Position numbers and translations under genes: made by a program
The notes under the pieces: generated by a model
What the model saw: the letters and a program-made list of their open reading frames with translations, nothing else
Database searches by the model: none
Told to the model about the DNA's origin: nothing
Assembly (NCBI RefSeq): GCF_022026395.1
Contig: NZ_CP041767.1
Coordinates: 275,001-339,000, forward strand
Direction: 5' to 3'
DNA length: 64,000 nucleotides
Source of the DNA: Brevibacillus brevis
GTDB lineage: Bacteria; Bacillota; Bacilli; Brevibacillales; Brevibacillaceae
Shown here: positions 26,697 to 36,411 of the stretch, one piece after another
Numbering within the stretch: the first letter of the stretch is position 1
Layout: every line of letters begins with the position of its first letter

Positions 26697-28673
26697 ATGA
26701 TAAAGAAAATGATTACTGGTTATAAAGCATCGCTATCAAAGCAGATCCTGTTTTTACTCGTCCTGCTTATTGTTGTTCCCTCTGTCGTTTTGAGCCTCAC
26801 CTTAACACAACTGGCGCGCAACCAGTTAGAGCACGAATTGCTGTCTCAAGTCGAATCGGTTACTACGATGATTACACAAGTACTCAATAACTCGTACGAG
26901 GATTATTCTGCTACGATTGATAGCTTTGCGGATGTTCAAGTTCCGCCGGGGCAAAGTGCGGATACGTATATCTATGATCGCATCCGCAACATAGAGAAAG
27001 ACATTGACAACGTTTTGGCTGCGTTTATGTACTACGACAAACGATATTACAACTCGGCGAAAAAGGAAATTGATCCGACTACCCGTGAATGGTACAAGGA
27101 AGCAATGCAGCATAAAGGGCAGGTCGTTGTGACGCCACCTTATATCGACGCGATAAGCGGAAGCTACGTGATTACGTTTGCCAAGACGCTCCCCGATGGG
27201 AAAGGAGTAGCAGGAATCGACGTTTCTATCGATCACTTAAACGAGCTGGTAAAGACGTACAAGATCGGAGAAAAGGGATATGTCAGCTTGTTCGATCAGA
27301 ACAATGTGACAATGTCGCATCCGCGATTCCCGCAGGGCAAGCCGCTTGAAGACGAGCGCTTCCAAGTGATGCGTAATCAGGCGCAGGGTTCTTTCGAAAT
27401 GGAGGATAACGAGCTTCGTGAATATTACCATTTCAACAAGGAAAATTCACTCGGATTGAACGTTGTCTCCGTGATAGATTGGAATGAAATCAATCAAAAA
27501 ACGGGGCCACTGATGCGGACCTCATTCTTGTTCATCGTACTGTTGCTTGCCCTCATTGCCCTGTTTGTTTGGATATTCATGAAACGCACAGTGCGACCAA
27601 TTCTGCAATTGAAGCAACTGACCGACTCAATCGCGCAGGGCGATTTGACGGTCCGGTCCATCCAGAGTGGAAGAACGGATGAGATTGGGCAGCTGCAATC
27701 CAACTTTAATACGATGTCGCAATCGTTGTCAGATGTCTTGCGTCAAATTACCGATCATTCCGAGCAAATCTCAGCTTCCTCCCAGCATCTGTCTGCGAAT
27801 TCGGAGGAGAACGTGCAAACAATTGAACAAGTCGCTGCCTCTATGCAAGAAATAGCGTCCATGTCTTCCGATATGAATCAGAGTATAGATACCGTGAAGC
27901 AATCGGCGACGCAAGCGCAACAGGAGCTGGATGACGCCATCCGCATCCTGCGTGAGAGCACGGAAATGTCGCAGGTCATCACCAGTCTGGCTAATACCGG
28001 AGAGGAGTCCCTTGGAGCTGCAAGACAACAGGTGAATATGATCGTGGAACATTCTGCCCGTTCTAAGCAGGAGATGGAGGAATTAAAACAGGTTGCTGAA
28101 GAAATTAGCGGGGTGACGAATTTCATCCAGGATATCGCCTCTCAGACGAATTTGCTTGCGTTGAATGCTGCTATTGAAGCGGCGCGCGCCGGGCAAGAAG
28201 GTCGGGGGTTCGCTGTCGTCGCTGATGAGGTACGCAAGCTGGCTGATCAGACAGGGTCTGCTGCTGAAAAGATCGACAGTCTGATCGGTGAGGTTCAGAA
28301 TCGCGTGCTCCACATGGTTAGGCGCACGGAGGAAGGTGTAGATTCTGCTACAGCGGGAAGCGATTTGACACAATCGGTTGAGCAGCGCTTTACAGAGATG
28401 TATGAGGCCATTAACCGCATTGACGCGCATCTCGCGCAAGTAGCCCGCGTTAGCGAACGGTTGATGCAATCAAATACAGCGATGCTGGTAGCCTTTGGTG
28501 AATCGAGCTCTATGAGCCAAGCTACTGCACAAGAGGTCGACCAAGTCGCCGCAGCCAGTGAAGAACAGAATGCTTCGATGGAGGAAGTGGCGGCATCGGC
28601 AACGCATCTTGCCAACATTGCGGAAGAGTTGCAGTCATTGGTGCAGCGTTTTAAATTGGAGCGTACACAGTAG
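26697..28673 (+). CDS. Methyl-accepting chemotaxis protein
   Basis: A transmembrane chemoreceptor that signals to CheA. The 658-residue layout is TM1 (about 15-37), a periplasm-facing dCache sensor domain (38-280, with [15 protein letters not shown]), TM2 (about 280-302, [19 protein letters not shown]), HAMP (303-355), then a cytoplasmic methyl-accepting signalling domain with the hairpin tip [20 protein letters not shown]. The start at 26697 follows AGAGGAG. It is a single gene with its own terminator. The ligand is unknown; dCache domains often bind amino acids. Confidence 0.93.
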   Translation: MIKKMITGYKASLSKQILFLLVLLIVVPSVVLSLTLTQLARNQLEHELLSQVESVTTMITQVLNNSYEDYSATIDSFADVQVPPGQSADTYIYDRIRNIEKDIDNVLAAFMYYDKRYYNSAKKEIDPTTREWYKEAMQHKGQVVVTPPYIDAISGSYVITFAKTLPDGKGVAGIDVSIDHLNELVKTYKIGEKGYVSLFDQNNVTMSHPRFPQGKPLEDERFQVMRNQAQGSFEMEDNELREYYHFNKENSLGLNVVSVIDWNEINQKTGPLMRTSFLFIVLLLALIALFVWIFMKRTVRPILQLKQLTDSIAQGDLTVRSIQSGRTDEIGQLQSNFNTMSQSLSDVLRQITDHSEQISASSQHLSANSEENVQTIEQVAASMQEIASMSSDMNQSIDTVKQSATQAQQELDDAIRILRESTEMSQVITSLANTGEESLGAARQQVNMIVEHSARSKQEMEELKQVAEEISGVTNFIQDIASQTNLLALNAAIEAARAGQEGRGFAVVADEVRKLADQTGSAAEKIDSLIGEVQNRVLHMVRRTEEGVDSATAGSDLTQSVEQRFTEMYEAINRIDAHLAQVARVSERLMQSNTAMLVAFGESSSMSQATAQEVDQVAAASEEQNASMEEVAASATHLANIAEELQSLVQRFKLERTQ

Positions 28674-28693
28674 TTGTAGTGATAGAGAGAAAG

Positions 28694-28720
28694 AAGACCA
28701 ACAGATGTTGGTCTTTTTTT
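28694..28720 (+). terminator. Terminator after chemoreceptor gene
   Basis: AAGACCAACA/TGTTGGTCTT perfect stem with seven T. Confidence 0.9.
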
Positions 28721-28740
28721 GTCCAAGTTGATCCGAGTAG

Positions 28741-29322
28741 TTATCTAAGTAACGTCAGCGTAACTTCTATCGAATTATCAACAAATGATCGATTTGGACG
28801 AGATTTCAAGATGACGGTCAGTCCAATTAACGATACGATAAGCGCTTGTGCAGTAGCTTTCGCTTCTATACCCGAATCGAGTTCACCTGATTGGATACCT
28901 CGCTCAATCGTTTCTTGAAAGATGACAGAGAGGTACATTTGGTGTTCCCTTGTCAAAATCTCAAATTTCTCATCATGAGGGGCTAGCTCGACCATGGTAT
29001 TAATGCAAAAGCATCCTCGGCTGAGACCTTCTGCATATTCCTCGTCGGCTACCTCCCTAAAAAAGTGGCGAAATGCCTCTTTTACAGATGGATGGTTTTG
29101 AAGCTTCGCTCGTATCTCCGAAGCACGAGACATCGTGTATCTACGTAGTGCGGCTTCGAACAATTCTTTTTTGTCCCCAAAGGTTGAGTAAATACTGGGA
29201 CGCTGGATGCCCATTCGGGAAGTTAAATCACTTAATGAGGTAGCTTCATACCCCTTCTCCCAAAAAAGCTGCATAGCTGCATCTAGTACTTTTTCTTCGT
29301 CAAATTCGCGTGTTCTTGCCAT
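28741..29322 (-). CDS. TetR family transcriptional regulator
   Basis: A 193-residue repressor with the N-terminal helix-turn-helix EKVLDAAMQLFWEKGYEATSLSDLTSRMGIQRPSIYSTFGDKKELFEAALRRY. The C-terminal ligand domain follows the AcrR/TetR_C pattern with SRGCFCINTMVELAP. It is divergent from an MFS exporter; a 34-bp palindrome sits at the exporter's transcript start. Confidence 0.92.
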   Translation of the reverse strand: MARTREFDEEKVLDAAMQLFWEKGYEATSLSDLTSRMGIQRPSIYSTFGDKKELFEAALRRYTMSRASEIRAKLQNHPSVKEAFRHFFREVADEEYAEGLSRGCFCINTMVELAPHDEKFEILTREHQMYLSVIFQETIERGIQSGELDSGIEAKATAQALIVSLIGLTVILKSRPNRSFVDNSIEVTLTLLR

Positions 29323-29462
29323 AAAGAGTACCTCTCATTACTTATGTATTCAAATCTATGTATCGGCCAATATTTTTGTACTGAATGGTATTTTATATTC
29401 TATTGGTTTTCATCTGTCTTGTCAATTTTAGGCTGGTTTATTCACAACTAAAAAGAATGATG

Positions 29463-29492
29463 TTGACAGAAAAAGAAATAGTGGGATATATT
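29463..29492 (+). promoter_or_regulatory. Promoter of MFS exporter operon
   Basis: TTGACA (29463-29468) and TATATT (29487-29492) are separated by 18 bp. Transcription would start near 29499, the first base of the palindromic operator. Confidence 0.65.
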
Positions 29493-29498
29493 TACTGG

Positions 29499-29532
29499 GC
29501 ATCATAGTGTACCGATCGGTATGTTATGATGC
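29499..29532. promoter_or_regulatory. 34-bp TetR-type operator
   Basis: Core TACCGATCGGTA (29510-29521) is a perfect palindrome. Outer arms GCATCATA (29499-29506) and TATGATGC (29525-29532) are also perfectly symmetric around the same centre. The position over the transcript start fits repression by the divergent TetR protein. Confidence 0.8.
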
Positions 29533-29569
29533 TCGGAACGAAAAATGAAAGGAGGTAAGGTGAAGTCAG

Positions 29570-30808
29570 ATGGAGGAAGCTGTTGAAAAAGTAGCGGCTA
29601 AAGCCGATAGGAAAGCGGATTCAGTGCAAGGCTCTCCCATGCCTCGCTATGTAACACTATTGTTTGCGGTTGCTTGCGGGATGTCAGTTGCGAATATCTA
29701 CTTTGCGCAGCCGCTACTTGATCATTTGTCGAGGGAGTTCGGAATTGACTATTCCCTCATTGGGATTCTGATCACCCTTACTCAAATCTTTTATGCAGTA
29801 GGACTGTTGTTGCTTGTGCCGCTTGGCGATTTATTGAACCAGCGCCGCTTGATTATTGGTCAGATGTTTTTATCTGTGGTTGCGCTGGTTGTCGTAGGGA
29901 CTGCTTCCACCAGCACGGTACTATTCGCAGGTATCGCTGCAGTCGGATTGCTTGCCGTTGTGACGCAGACAATTGTTGCTTTTGCGGCGACCATGGCTGC
30001 TCCTGCTGAGCGAGGACGAGTGGTTGGAGTCGTTACAAGTGGAATCGTCATTGGCATACTTCTAGCGCGAACCATTGCGGGAGTTTTAACAGATCTTGCG
30101 GGGTGGCGTTCCGTATATCTGGTCTCTGCTGCCTTTCTATTGTTACTGGTTTGCGTATTATTTCGGGTATTGCCAAATAGGGTACGAGAGGTAGCGCCGC
30201 TATCCTATCTCCAGTTGCTTGGATCGGTACTGATGTTGTTTGTGCAAGAACGGTTATTACGTATTCGCTCTGTTCTGGCTATGCTGATTTTTGCTGCCTT
30301 TAGCATTTTGTGGACGCCATTGGTACTGCCTCTGAGTGCGCCGCCACTATCTCTGTCGCACACGGCGATTGGGGCGTTTGGTCTCGCAGGGGTTGCCGGA
30401 GCGTTAGCCGCAGCGAGGGCAGGGAAGCTTGCAGATCGGGGTTATGGACAGAGAACGACGGGTTTTGCCTTGAGTCTATTACTACTATCGTGGCTGCTCA
30501 TCAGCTATACAGAACAGTCGCTATTTGCCTTGGTGATCGGTATAGTTTTGCTTGATTTGGCGGTACAGGCCGTGCATGTTACGAATCAAAGCATGATCTT
30601 CACCTTGGGTGCAGAAGCGCGGAGTCGGCTCACGGCGGGCTATATGGTTTTCTACTCGATCGGCTCATCTGCTGGATCCATTGCCTCTACCTATACATAT
30701 GCGCATTTTGGCTGGGAGGGAGTATGCTTGCTCGGAGCCTCTGTCAGTGCGCTGGCTCTGGTGTATTGGGCAGTGACGAGACGCGTTTCGGCTAACCCAG
30801 GGAAATAG
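29570..30808 (+). CDS. MFS exporter
   Basis: A 412-residue, 12-helix major facilitator of the drug-export type. It opens MPRYVTLLFAVACGMSVANIYFAQPLLDHLSREF, which recalls the YdeR/YgaY-like inner-membrane exporters. The loop motif GDLLNQRRLIIGQM and motif C region GIVIGILLARTIAG are visible. The site AAAGGAGG lies 14 bases before this ATG, rather far. The divergent TetR gene and shared operator suggest efflux of the TetR ligand. A luciferase-like monooxygenase follows 98 bp later. Confidence 0.85.
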   Translation: MEEAVEKVAAKADRKADSVQGSPMPRYVTLLFAVACGMSVANIYFAQPLLDHLSREFGIDYSLIGILITLTQIFYAVGLLLLVPLGDLLNQRRLIIGQMFLSVVALVVVGTASTSTVLFAGIAAVGLLAVVTQTIVAFAATMAAPAERGRVVGVVTSGIVIGILLARTIAGVLTDLAGWRSVYLVSAAFLLLLVCVLFRVLPNRVREVAPLSYLQLLGSVLMLFVQERLLRIRSVLAMLIFAAFSILWTPLVLPLSAPPLSLSHTAIGAFGLAGVAGALAAARAGKLADRGYGQRTTGFALSLLLLSWLLISYTEQSLFALVIGIVLLDLAVQAVHVTNQSMIFTLGAEARSRLTAGYMVFYSIGSSAGSIASTYTYAHFGWEGVCLLGASVSALALVYWAVTRRVSANPGK

Positions 30809-30906
30809 AGTTACTGAAATAGTTCGAAATGGAGATATTTCAAATGAAACTATTCTGGTTCCAGCGCTGTTGACTGATACAAGTTTTGCAAAAGGAGAGA
30901 TGGCCT

Positions 30907-31977
30907 GTGGAGATTGGGATTACTTCGTTTGTGGAAACGACACCGGATGTTCAGACAGGTGAGGTGATGAGCCACGCACAGCGATTGCGTGAAGTTGTCG
31001 AGGAAATCGTCCTCGCTGATCAGGTTGGGCTTGATGTATTTGGCATAGGTGAACATCATCGCAAGGATTATGCTGCTTCTTCTCCAGCTATGGTGCTGGC
31101 TGCGGCTGCGCCACTGACAAAAAGGATTCGGCTGACCAGTGCAGTGACAGTGCTTTCTTCGGCTGATCCAGTGCGTGTTTTTCAAGATTTTGCTACACTC
31201 GATGGCATTTCGAATGGACGGGCAGAGATTATGGCGGGACGCGGTTCCTTTATCGAGTCTTTTCCCCTGTTCGGCTATGACTTGAATGACTATGATGAGC
31301 TGTTTGAAGAACATTTGGAACTGCTCCTGAAAATACAGGCGTCCGAAAAAGTAACCTGGCGGGGCGGTCATCGGCCAGCTATTCAGAATTTGGGCGTTTA
31401 TCCACGGCCTGTTCAGAACCCTTTACCCATATGGATTGGGAGCGGGGGCAATCAGGAATCGGTTGTTCGTGCGGGTCTGCTGGGATTGCCGCTGATGCTG
31501 GCGATCATTGGTGGGAGTCCGCGGCAGTTTGCGCCACTTGTGCAGCTTTACAAAAAGGTGGCCATGCACGCGGGTCATGACGTATCGCGATTAACGGTTG
31601 GGTCCCATTCACTGGGATTTGTTGCAGAAGATACGGAACTGGCGGCAGATACATTCTTTCCTTCTACCCAGGCAGGAATGAATAAAATCGGAAGGGAGCG
31701 GGGCTGGGCGCATTATAACCGTGCTACCTTCGATGCCGCACGCAGCTTGGAGGGGGCATTGTATGTGGGTGATCCGGAGACGGTGGCCCAAAAGATCATC
31801 CACCTTCGCAAACAGGTAGGCATAACGCGCTTTATGATGTATGTACCGATATCCACGATGCCGCATGATCAGGTAATGAGAGCCATTGAGCTGCTGGGAA
31901 CAGAGGTAGCGCCTCGGGTGCGAGAGGAAATAACCAAGTGGGAAGCAGAGACAGAGCAAGAATCAACATTGGCTTAA
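30907..31977 (+). CDS. Luciferase-like flavin monooxygenase (LLM class)
   Basis: A 356-residue FMN-dependent alkanal-monooxygenase-like oxidoreductase. Features include EIGITSFVETTPD at the start, DVFGIGEHHRKDYAASSPAMVLAAAA, and LTSAVTVLSSADPVRVFQDFATLD, all typical of the group-2 LLM family. The start is GTG at 30907, seven bases after AAAGGAGAG. It lies 13 bp before an esterase gene in the same direction, so the two form an operon, perhaps with the MFS exporter. The substrate is unknown. Confidence 0.88.
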   Translation: MEIGITSFVETTPDVQTGEVMSHAQRLREVVEEIVLADQVGLDVFGIGEHHRKDYAASSPAMVLAAAAPLTKRIRLTSAVTVLSSADPVRVFQDFATLDGISNGRAEIMAGRGSFIESFPLFGYDLNDYDELFEEHLELLLKIQASEKVTWRGGHRPAIQNLGVYPRPVQNPLPIWIGSGGNQESVVRAGLLGLPLMLAIIGGSPRQFAPLVQLYKKVAMHAGHDVSRLTVGSHSLGFVAEDTELAADTFFPSTQAGMNKIGRERGWAHYNRATFDAARSLEGALYVGDPETVAQKIIHLRKQVGITRFMMYVPISTMPHDQVMRAIELLGTEVAPRVREEITKWEAETEQESTLA

Positions 31978-31990
31978 TGGAGGGATTCAC

Positions 31991-32932
31991 GTGGACTTTC
32001 ATCGTCGAGTACTGCCGGAATTAAGGCAAACATTAGCACAATTCCCTGGTTTTCAACTGGAAGAAAATTTGGAGTCGAGCAGGGCTATGCTGAAAAATCC
32101 GCCTATTGTGAAGTCGGAGCATGTACGTACCACAAGTCGAATGATTCCAGGCGCAGCAGGAGAGATGCTGGCGAAAATATACGAGCCCGTCAAGCGAACA
32201 GGCGGTAAGCTTCCGGCTATGCTGTGGATTCATGGAGGAGGCTATGTGTTGGGGCACCCTGATATGGACGACGCTTTATGCGAACGCTTCGTACAAGCGG
32301 CTAATTGTGTCGTCGTATCGGTCGATTATCGTCTGGCTCCCGAGCACCCTTATCCAGCTGCCATCCATGACTGTTACGCCGGTTTAACGTGGATGACAGA
32401 CGAAGCTGAGTCACTCGGCATCGATGTGGATCGGGTTGCGATTGCTGGTGCAAGCGGGGGAGGGGGGCTGACCGCAGCCCTTGCTTTAATGGCTCGCGAC
32501 AAAGGCGGACCGGCGCTTATCTTCCAAATGCCGTTGTATCCAATGATCGATAACCGTAATCGTACAGCGTCCAGCTATGAAATCGAGGCGGAGAATGCAA
32601 CCTGGAACCGGATGAACAATTTGGCTGCGTGGAGCATGTACCTGGGCGAAGATGCCGACGACAGTCAGGTATCCGCATATGCGGTGCCGTCGAGAGCAGA
32701 CAGCTTGGAGGGGCTGCCGCCAACTTATACGTGCGTAGGACAGCTCGATCTGTTCCGAGATGAGACGATCGAATATGTGACGCGCCTTGCACAAGCGGGG
32801 GTAGACGTAGAATTTCATCTATATCCCGGATGCTACCACTGCTTTGAAGTGTTTGTCCCCGAAGCGGAAGTGAGCAAGCGTGCCAGCCAAAGCTATGTGG
32901 ATGCGATGGCAAGAGCGCTTAATCCGAAATAG
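31991..32932 (+). CDS. Alpha/beta hydrolase, hormone-sensitive-lipase family esterase
   Basis: A 313-residue esterase of family IV. The oxyanion motif HGGGYVLG, the nucleophile motif GASGGGGL (G-x-S-x-G with Ser), the acid in QLDLFRDETIEY and the base in YHCFEVF are all present. A GTG start follows ATGGAGGG. It is probably co-transcribed with the flavin monooxygenase gene and may act on the same compound: an ester formed by monooxygenation would be a fitting substrate, but this is inference. Confidence 0.9.
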   Translation: MDFHRRVLPELRQTLAQFPGFQLEENLESSRAMLKNPPIVKSEHVRTTSRMIPGAAGEMLAKIYEPVKRTGGKLPAMLWIHGGGYVLGHPDMDDALCERFVQAANCVVVSVDYRLAPEHPYPAAIHDCYAGLTWMTDEAESLGIDVDRVAIAGASGGGGLTAALALMARDKGGPALIFQMPLYPMIDNRNRTASSYEIEAENATWNRMNNLAAWSMYLGEDADDSQVSAYAVPSRADSLEGLPPTYTCVGQLDLFRDETIEYVTRLAQAGVDVEFHLYPGCYHCFEVFVPEAEVSKRASQSYVDAMARALNPK

Positions 32933-32946
32933 TCGAGGAGGCAAAA

Positions 32947-32992
32947 AGCACAACAACCGCTCGAGGGAGGTCTCGGCGATTGTTGTGCTTTT
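32947..32992 (+). terminator. Terminator after esterase gene
   Basis: AGCACAACAA and TTGTTGTGCT form a perfect 10-bp stem, followed by TTTTG. Confidence 0.8.
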
Positions 32993-33037
32993 GTATGCTC
33001 TTGTAAACGCAATGGCACAGGAATTTTCGGCATCTTC

Positions 33038-33382
33038 TCATTGAATCGTTCCCTGTTTTTCCTCCATCACATCATTGATTAATATGACGCCATGCGAAAG
33101 GGTAGTTCCGCCGCCGAATGCTCCGGCTACTGCTACTGTTTCAGCAATTTCTTTTTGGGAAACTCCGTCGTTGAGAGCTGCTTCCAAATGATAGACAATG
33201 CAGTGCTCATTTCCGGAGTAAAGGGAGATAGCCAGTGCCTGCAAGTGCTTATGCTTGGATGACAATTCACCGGACGAAAAGCATTGGCTGGTGAATTCAT
33301 TATATGCTCGCAAGGCCTCTGGCATCAGCTGTCCAAAAGCTTGCAGTCCTTCTCGATACTGTTCGGCCAAATAGTGCTCCAT
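33038..33382 (-). CDS. Carboxymuconolactone decarboxylase / AhpD-like protein
   Basis: A 114-residue, all-alpha CMD-domain protein. The motif E-x-x-C-x3-H occurs as EHCIVYHLE near residues 58-66, followed by ALNDGVSQKEIAETVAVAGAFGGG. AhpD-type peroxidase adaptors use CxxC; only one Cys is present in this motif, so peroxidase activity is uncertain. A good AGGAGG site precedes the start. Single gene. Confidence 0.87.
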   Translation of the reverse strand: MEHYLAEQYREGLQAFGQLMPEALRAYNEFTSQCFSSGELSSKHKHLQALAISLYSGNEHCIVYHLEAALNDGVSQKEIAETVAVAGAFGGGTTLSHGVILINDVMEEKQGTIQ

Positions 33383-33765
33383 GGTTCCATTTCCTCCTAT
33401 TTTGAAATCGCTGATAGTATTTCTTAGCTGGGAAATTTCATACTGCTTATCCTTATATAAGTAGAATCACATTTAGAATTAATTGATTTGTCATGTATTT
33501 TTCTTCTGGTTGAATGCAATCATCTTTGATCATCAAGTATTTTCCTTGTAAATATAATTGTAGATATTATAAAAACATATTAAAATATATGAAGTAGTCT
33601 ACCAATATAGTGTAAGACGAGAGAGGTGAATAATCTTACTAACTAGTAGGAATGCTTGATAAGAAGTGAAGGGATATCTAAGGGGCAGTTTTTCAATCAA
33701 TAAAACGAGAATGACTAGAAGCTATCCGAAATACCGCCAACAGCAGAGAGGAAGAGGAAGCTTAC
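33383..33765. other. AT-rich intergenic region before amino-acid permease
   Basis: About 380 bp, strongly AT-rich between 33410 and 33600. No gene, riboswitch or clear promoter can be recognised. A long leader of the permease is possible. Confidence 0.4.
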
Positions 33766-35145
33766 GTGGGAAACAAGGAACTGAAGAGAGGTCTGGAAGC
33801 CCGTCATATTCAGATGATTGCTTTGGGCGGTACGATTGGTGTTGGGCTATTTATGGGGTCTGCCAGCACGATCAAATGGACGGGACCATCCGTCATGCTA
33901 GCTTATGCAATTGTAGGAATTTTTATTTTTTTCATCATGCGTGCAATGGGTGAAATGTTGTATTTGGAACCGAGTACTGGTTCATTCGCGACCTTTGGGC
34001 ATAAGTATATCCATCCGTTAGCAGGTTATATGACGGCTTGGAGTAACTGGTTCCAGTGGGTCGTTGTCGGGATGGCGGAGATCATTGCCGTCGGGACGTA
34101 TATGAAGTACTGGTTCCCAGATTTGCCGGCTTGGATACCTGGTATTATTGCCATGGTGATACTCGGTATAGCGAACCTGGTTTCTGTGAAGTCATTTGGT
34201 GAATTTGAGTTTTGGTTCGCTATGATCAAAATTGTAACGATCGTTTTGATGATTATTGCAGGGTTTGGATTGATTTTCTTTGGCATTGGAAATGATGGAA
34301 TCGCAATCGGATTATCGAATCTGTGGGAAAATGGCGGATTCTTTACAGGTGGTTGGACAGGCTTTTTCTTTGCCCTTTCCTTGGTGATCGGGGCGTATCA
34401 AGGTGTCGAGCTCATCGGGATTACAGCAGGGGAAGCAAAAGACCCGAAAAAGACATTAAGAAGCGCGATCCAAAATATCATTTGGCGCATTTTGATTTTC
34501 TATATTGGTGCGATCTTTGTTATTGTAACCGTTTACCCTTGGGATCAATTGCAGGCAATCGGCAGTCCGTTCGTTGCTACTTTTGCGAAAATCGGCATTA
34601 CCGCAGCGGCAGGTCTCATTAACTTTGTCGTGATCACTGCTGCCATGTCTGGCTGTAATAGCGGGATTTATAGTGCAGGGCGTATGCTGTATACCTTAGG
34701 GGTAAATGGCCAAGCCCCGAAAGTATTTACAAAGCTGTCTTCGAATGGTGTACCGTTGTTAGGTACGATTGGTGTTCTGATCGGTCTGGGCATTGGCGTT
34801 ATCTTAAGCTATATCGCCCCAGAAAATCTCTTTGTTTATGTGTACAGTGCGAGTGTTCTGCCGGGTATGGTTCCGTGGTTTGTCATTTTGATCAGTCAAA
34901 TCAGATTCCGAAAAGCAAAGGGTGCTGAAATGGACAAGCATCCATTCAAAATGCCCTTTGCCCCAGTGACCAACTATTTGACCATTGCTTTTCTCATCAT
35001 GGTACTTATCGGTATGTGGATCAATGATGAGACACGCGTCTCCCTGATTGCCGGAATTGTCTTCTTGGCGATTGTGGTTATTAGCTTCTTTACACTCGGA
35101 ATTAACAAGGCCGTACCACTGGATGAGCAATCAAACAAGAAATAA
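33766..35145 (+). CDS. Amino-acid permease (APC superfamily, AAT family)
   Basis: A 459-residue, 12-helix amino acid:H+ symporter. The N-terminus [25 protein letters not shown] is the hallmark of the AAT family (CycA/AapA/YtnA). Further on come FRRAL-like [18 protein letters not shown] and [20 protein letters not shown]. The start is a GTG at 33766 behind AGAGGAAG. D-serine/D-alanine/glycine or proline-type substrates are typical; the exact one is not decided here. Confidence 0.92.
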   Translation: MGNKELKRGLEARHIQMIALGGTIGVGLFMGSASTIKWTGPSVMLAYAIVGIFIFFIMRAMGEMLYLEPSTGSFATFGHKYIHPLAGYMTAWSNWFQWVVVGMAEIIAVGTYMKYWFPDLPAWIPGIIAMVILGIANLVSVKSFGEFEFWFAMIKIVTIVLMIIAGFGLIFFGIGNDGIAIGLSNLWENGGFFTGGWTGFFFALSLVIGAYQGVELIGITAGEAKDPKKTLRSAIQNIIWRILIFYIGAIFVIVTVYPWDQLQAIGSPFVATFAKIGITAAAGLINFVVITAAMSGCNSGIYSAGRMLYTLGVNGQAPKVFTKLSSNGVPLLGTIGVLIGLGIGVILSYIAPENLFVYVYSASVLPGMVPWFVILISQIRFRKAKGAEMDKHPFKMPFAPVTNYLTIAFLIMVLIGMWINDETRVSLIAGIVFLAIVVISFFTLGINKAVPLDEQSNKK

Positions 35146-35149
35146 CATA

Positions 35150-35178
35150 AGGGACCAACATTTGTTGGTCCTTTTTTT
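35150..35178 (+). terminator. Terminator after amino-acid permease
   Basis: GGGACCAACA/TGTTGGTCC stem with seven T. Confidence 0.9.
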
Positions 35179-35332
35179 GTTCATCAAATCGCCTTTGTAC
35201 GGCATACCTACTTCGTTTATCATTAGGATGACTGGACTGGCTAACCACTTGTGGCCGCCAATGTCCGGGCTCGTCAATGGGTAGACTAAAGCGGGATACT
35301 CATTCATGATCTGAGAAAAAAGGAGCATAAGA

Positions 35333-35857
35333 ATGAAACAACGCAACTATACACCGATTATCGTTATTCTCACCATAGCGATTAACACGCTTGTCGCCAT
35401 CTTGTACTTCATGCCGAAAAACAATGATTTCAGCCATCTCGACCTGACCTTTCTGCCGTTTTTTAATGCGGTCATGAACAGCTTTACCTTTATTTTTTTG
35501 ATTGCCGCGCTTGTTTCCATCGTGAAGTTCAAAAACGTGAAGATGCATCGAGGATATATTTTTGCAGCCTTTTCCACAACAGCTCTCTTCTTGGTTTCGT
35601 ATGTGATCTACCACGGAATGGCACCTAGTACTTCCTACGGGGGAGAGGGAATTCTGCGTCCGATTTATTACTTCATCTTGATTACACATATTCTGTTGTC
35701 GGCGATTATCGTTCCATTTGCGCTGATAACGACTGCACGTGGACTCAACATGAAAGTGGAAAAACATAAAAAAATCGCCCGCTGGACGATGCCGATGTGG
35801 CTGTATGTCAGTGCGACGGGTGTCATTGTTTACCTCATGATTTCTCCGTACTATTAA
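35333..35857 (+). CDS. DUF420 membrane protein (YozB/CtaM-like)
   Basis: A 174-residue protein with five predicted membrane segments. Conserved polar residues of DUF420 are visible in LPFFNAVMNSFTFIFL, KMHRGYIFAAFSTTALFLVSYVIYHG, and YYFILITHILLSAIIVP. The staphylococcal member CtaM is needed for assembly of a haem-copper oxidase, so a role in cytochrome oxidase maturation is possible. AAAGGAG precedes the ATG. Single gene. Confidence 0.88.
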   Translation: MKQRNYTPIIVILTIAINTLVAILYFMPKNNDFSHLDLTFLPFFNAVMNSFTFIFLIAALVSIVKFKNVKMHRGYIFAAFSTTALFLVSYVIYHGMAPSTSYGGEGILRPIYYFILITHILLSAIIVPFALITTARGLNMKVEKHKKIARWTMPMWLYVSATGVIVYLMISPYY

Positions 35858-35860
35858 TCA

Positions 35861-35898
35861 AAAAAAGAGCATTAGCTGCTATAGCTAACGCTCTTTTT
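35861..35898 (+). terminator. Terminator after DUF420 gene
   Basis: AAAAAGAGC-x-TTAGC and GCTAA-CGCTCTTTTT form a stable hairpin with T-runs for both strands. Confidence 0.88.
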
Positions 35899-35951
35899 TT
35901 ATGGACGAAGCCTTTATATTTTCGATTCACGTTTCTTAAACCAACGTTCGA

Positions 35952-36269
35952 TTACCAATCCCAGCGGCTTTGTTTGATTCCGAGATTTACGGCGAGCACA
36001 GAAGCAATCGGTTGCTTGATGGGGGCAAGTGAATTTGCCGTGCAGCTCGATTCTGGCTGATAATTCAATTCCTGCGCTTTTCGAATATCGGCTTCGGCTA
36101 GATTGTTCGTTTTGTTGGCTTGCTCATAACAGGGCGGTGAAATATACCTCTTGTTCGTGTGCTCCAAAATGACTCGTGTATCTGGGGAGGGGCCTGCCTC
36201 AACAGGAATGGAAAGCACGCCTGCAACTACGACTACAGCACCAATGCCAATAAGAAGTCCGCGTTTCAT
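35952..36269 (-). CDS. Small secreted protein of unknown function
   Basis: A 105-residue protein with an N-terminal hydrophobic signal (MKRGLLIGIGAVVVVAGVLSI, cleavage perhaps after VEA near residue 25) and a hydrophilic remainder with two Cys (PPCYEQ and SSCTANS), which could form one disulphide outside the cell. The start at 36269 follows ATGGAG at eight bases. No family is recognised. Single gene convergent with the DUF420 gene. Confidence 0.7.
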   Translation of the reverse strand: MKRGLLIGIGAVVVVAGVLSIPVEAGPSPDTRVILEHTNKRYISPPCYEQANKTNNLAEADIRKAQELNYQPESSCTANSLAPIKQPIASVLAVNLGIKQSRWDW

Positions 36270-36372
36270 CCTATTCACTCCATCTATTTAGTAAAGGATT
36301 GTCCAAATGAGCCGATTTATTGTAACACCTTACTTCCAAGTGGGAAATGGCTCCATGTAGCTATTTACATAA

Positions 36373-36404
36373 AAAACCACCGCCTCCAATCGGGGACGGT
36401 GATT
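36373..36404 (-). terminator. Terminator after macrolide phosphotransferase gene
   Basis: On the minus strand ATCACCG-x-CCCC and GGAGG-CGGTGGT form a hairpin followed by TTTTTT. Confidence 0.85.
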
Positions 36405-36411
36405 TGTATAT

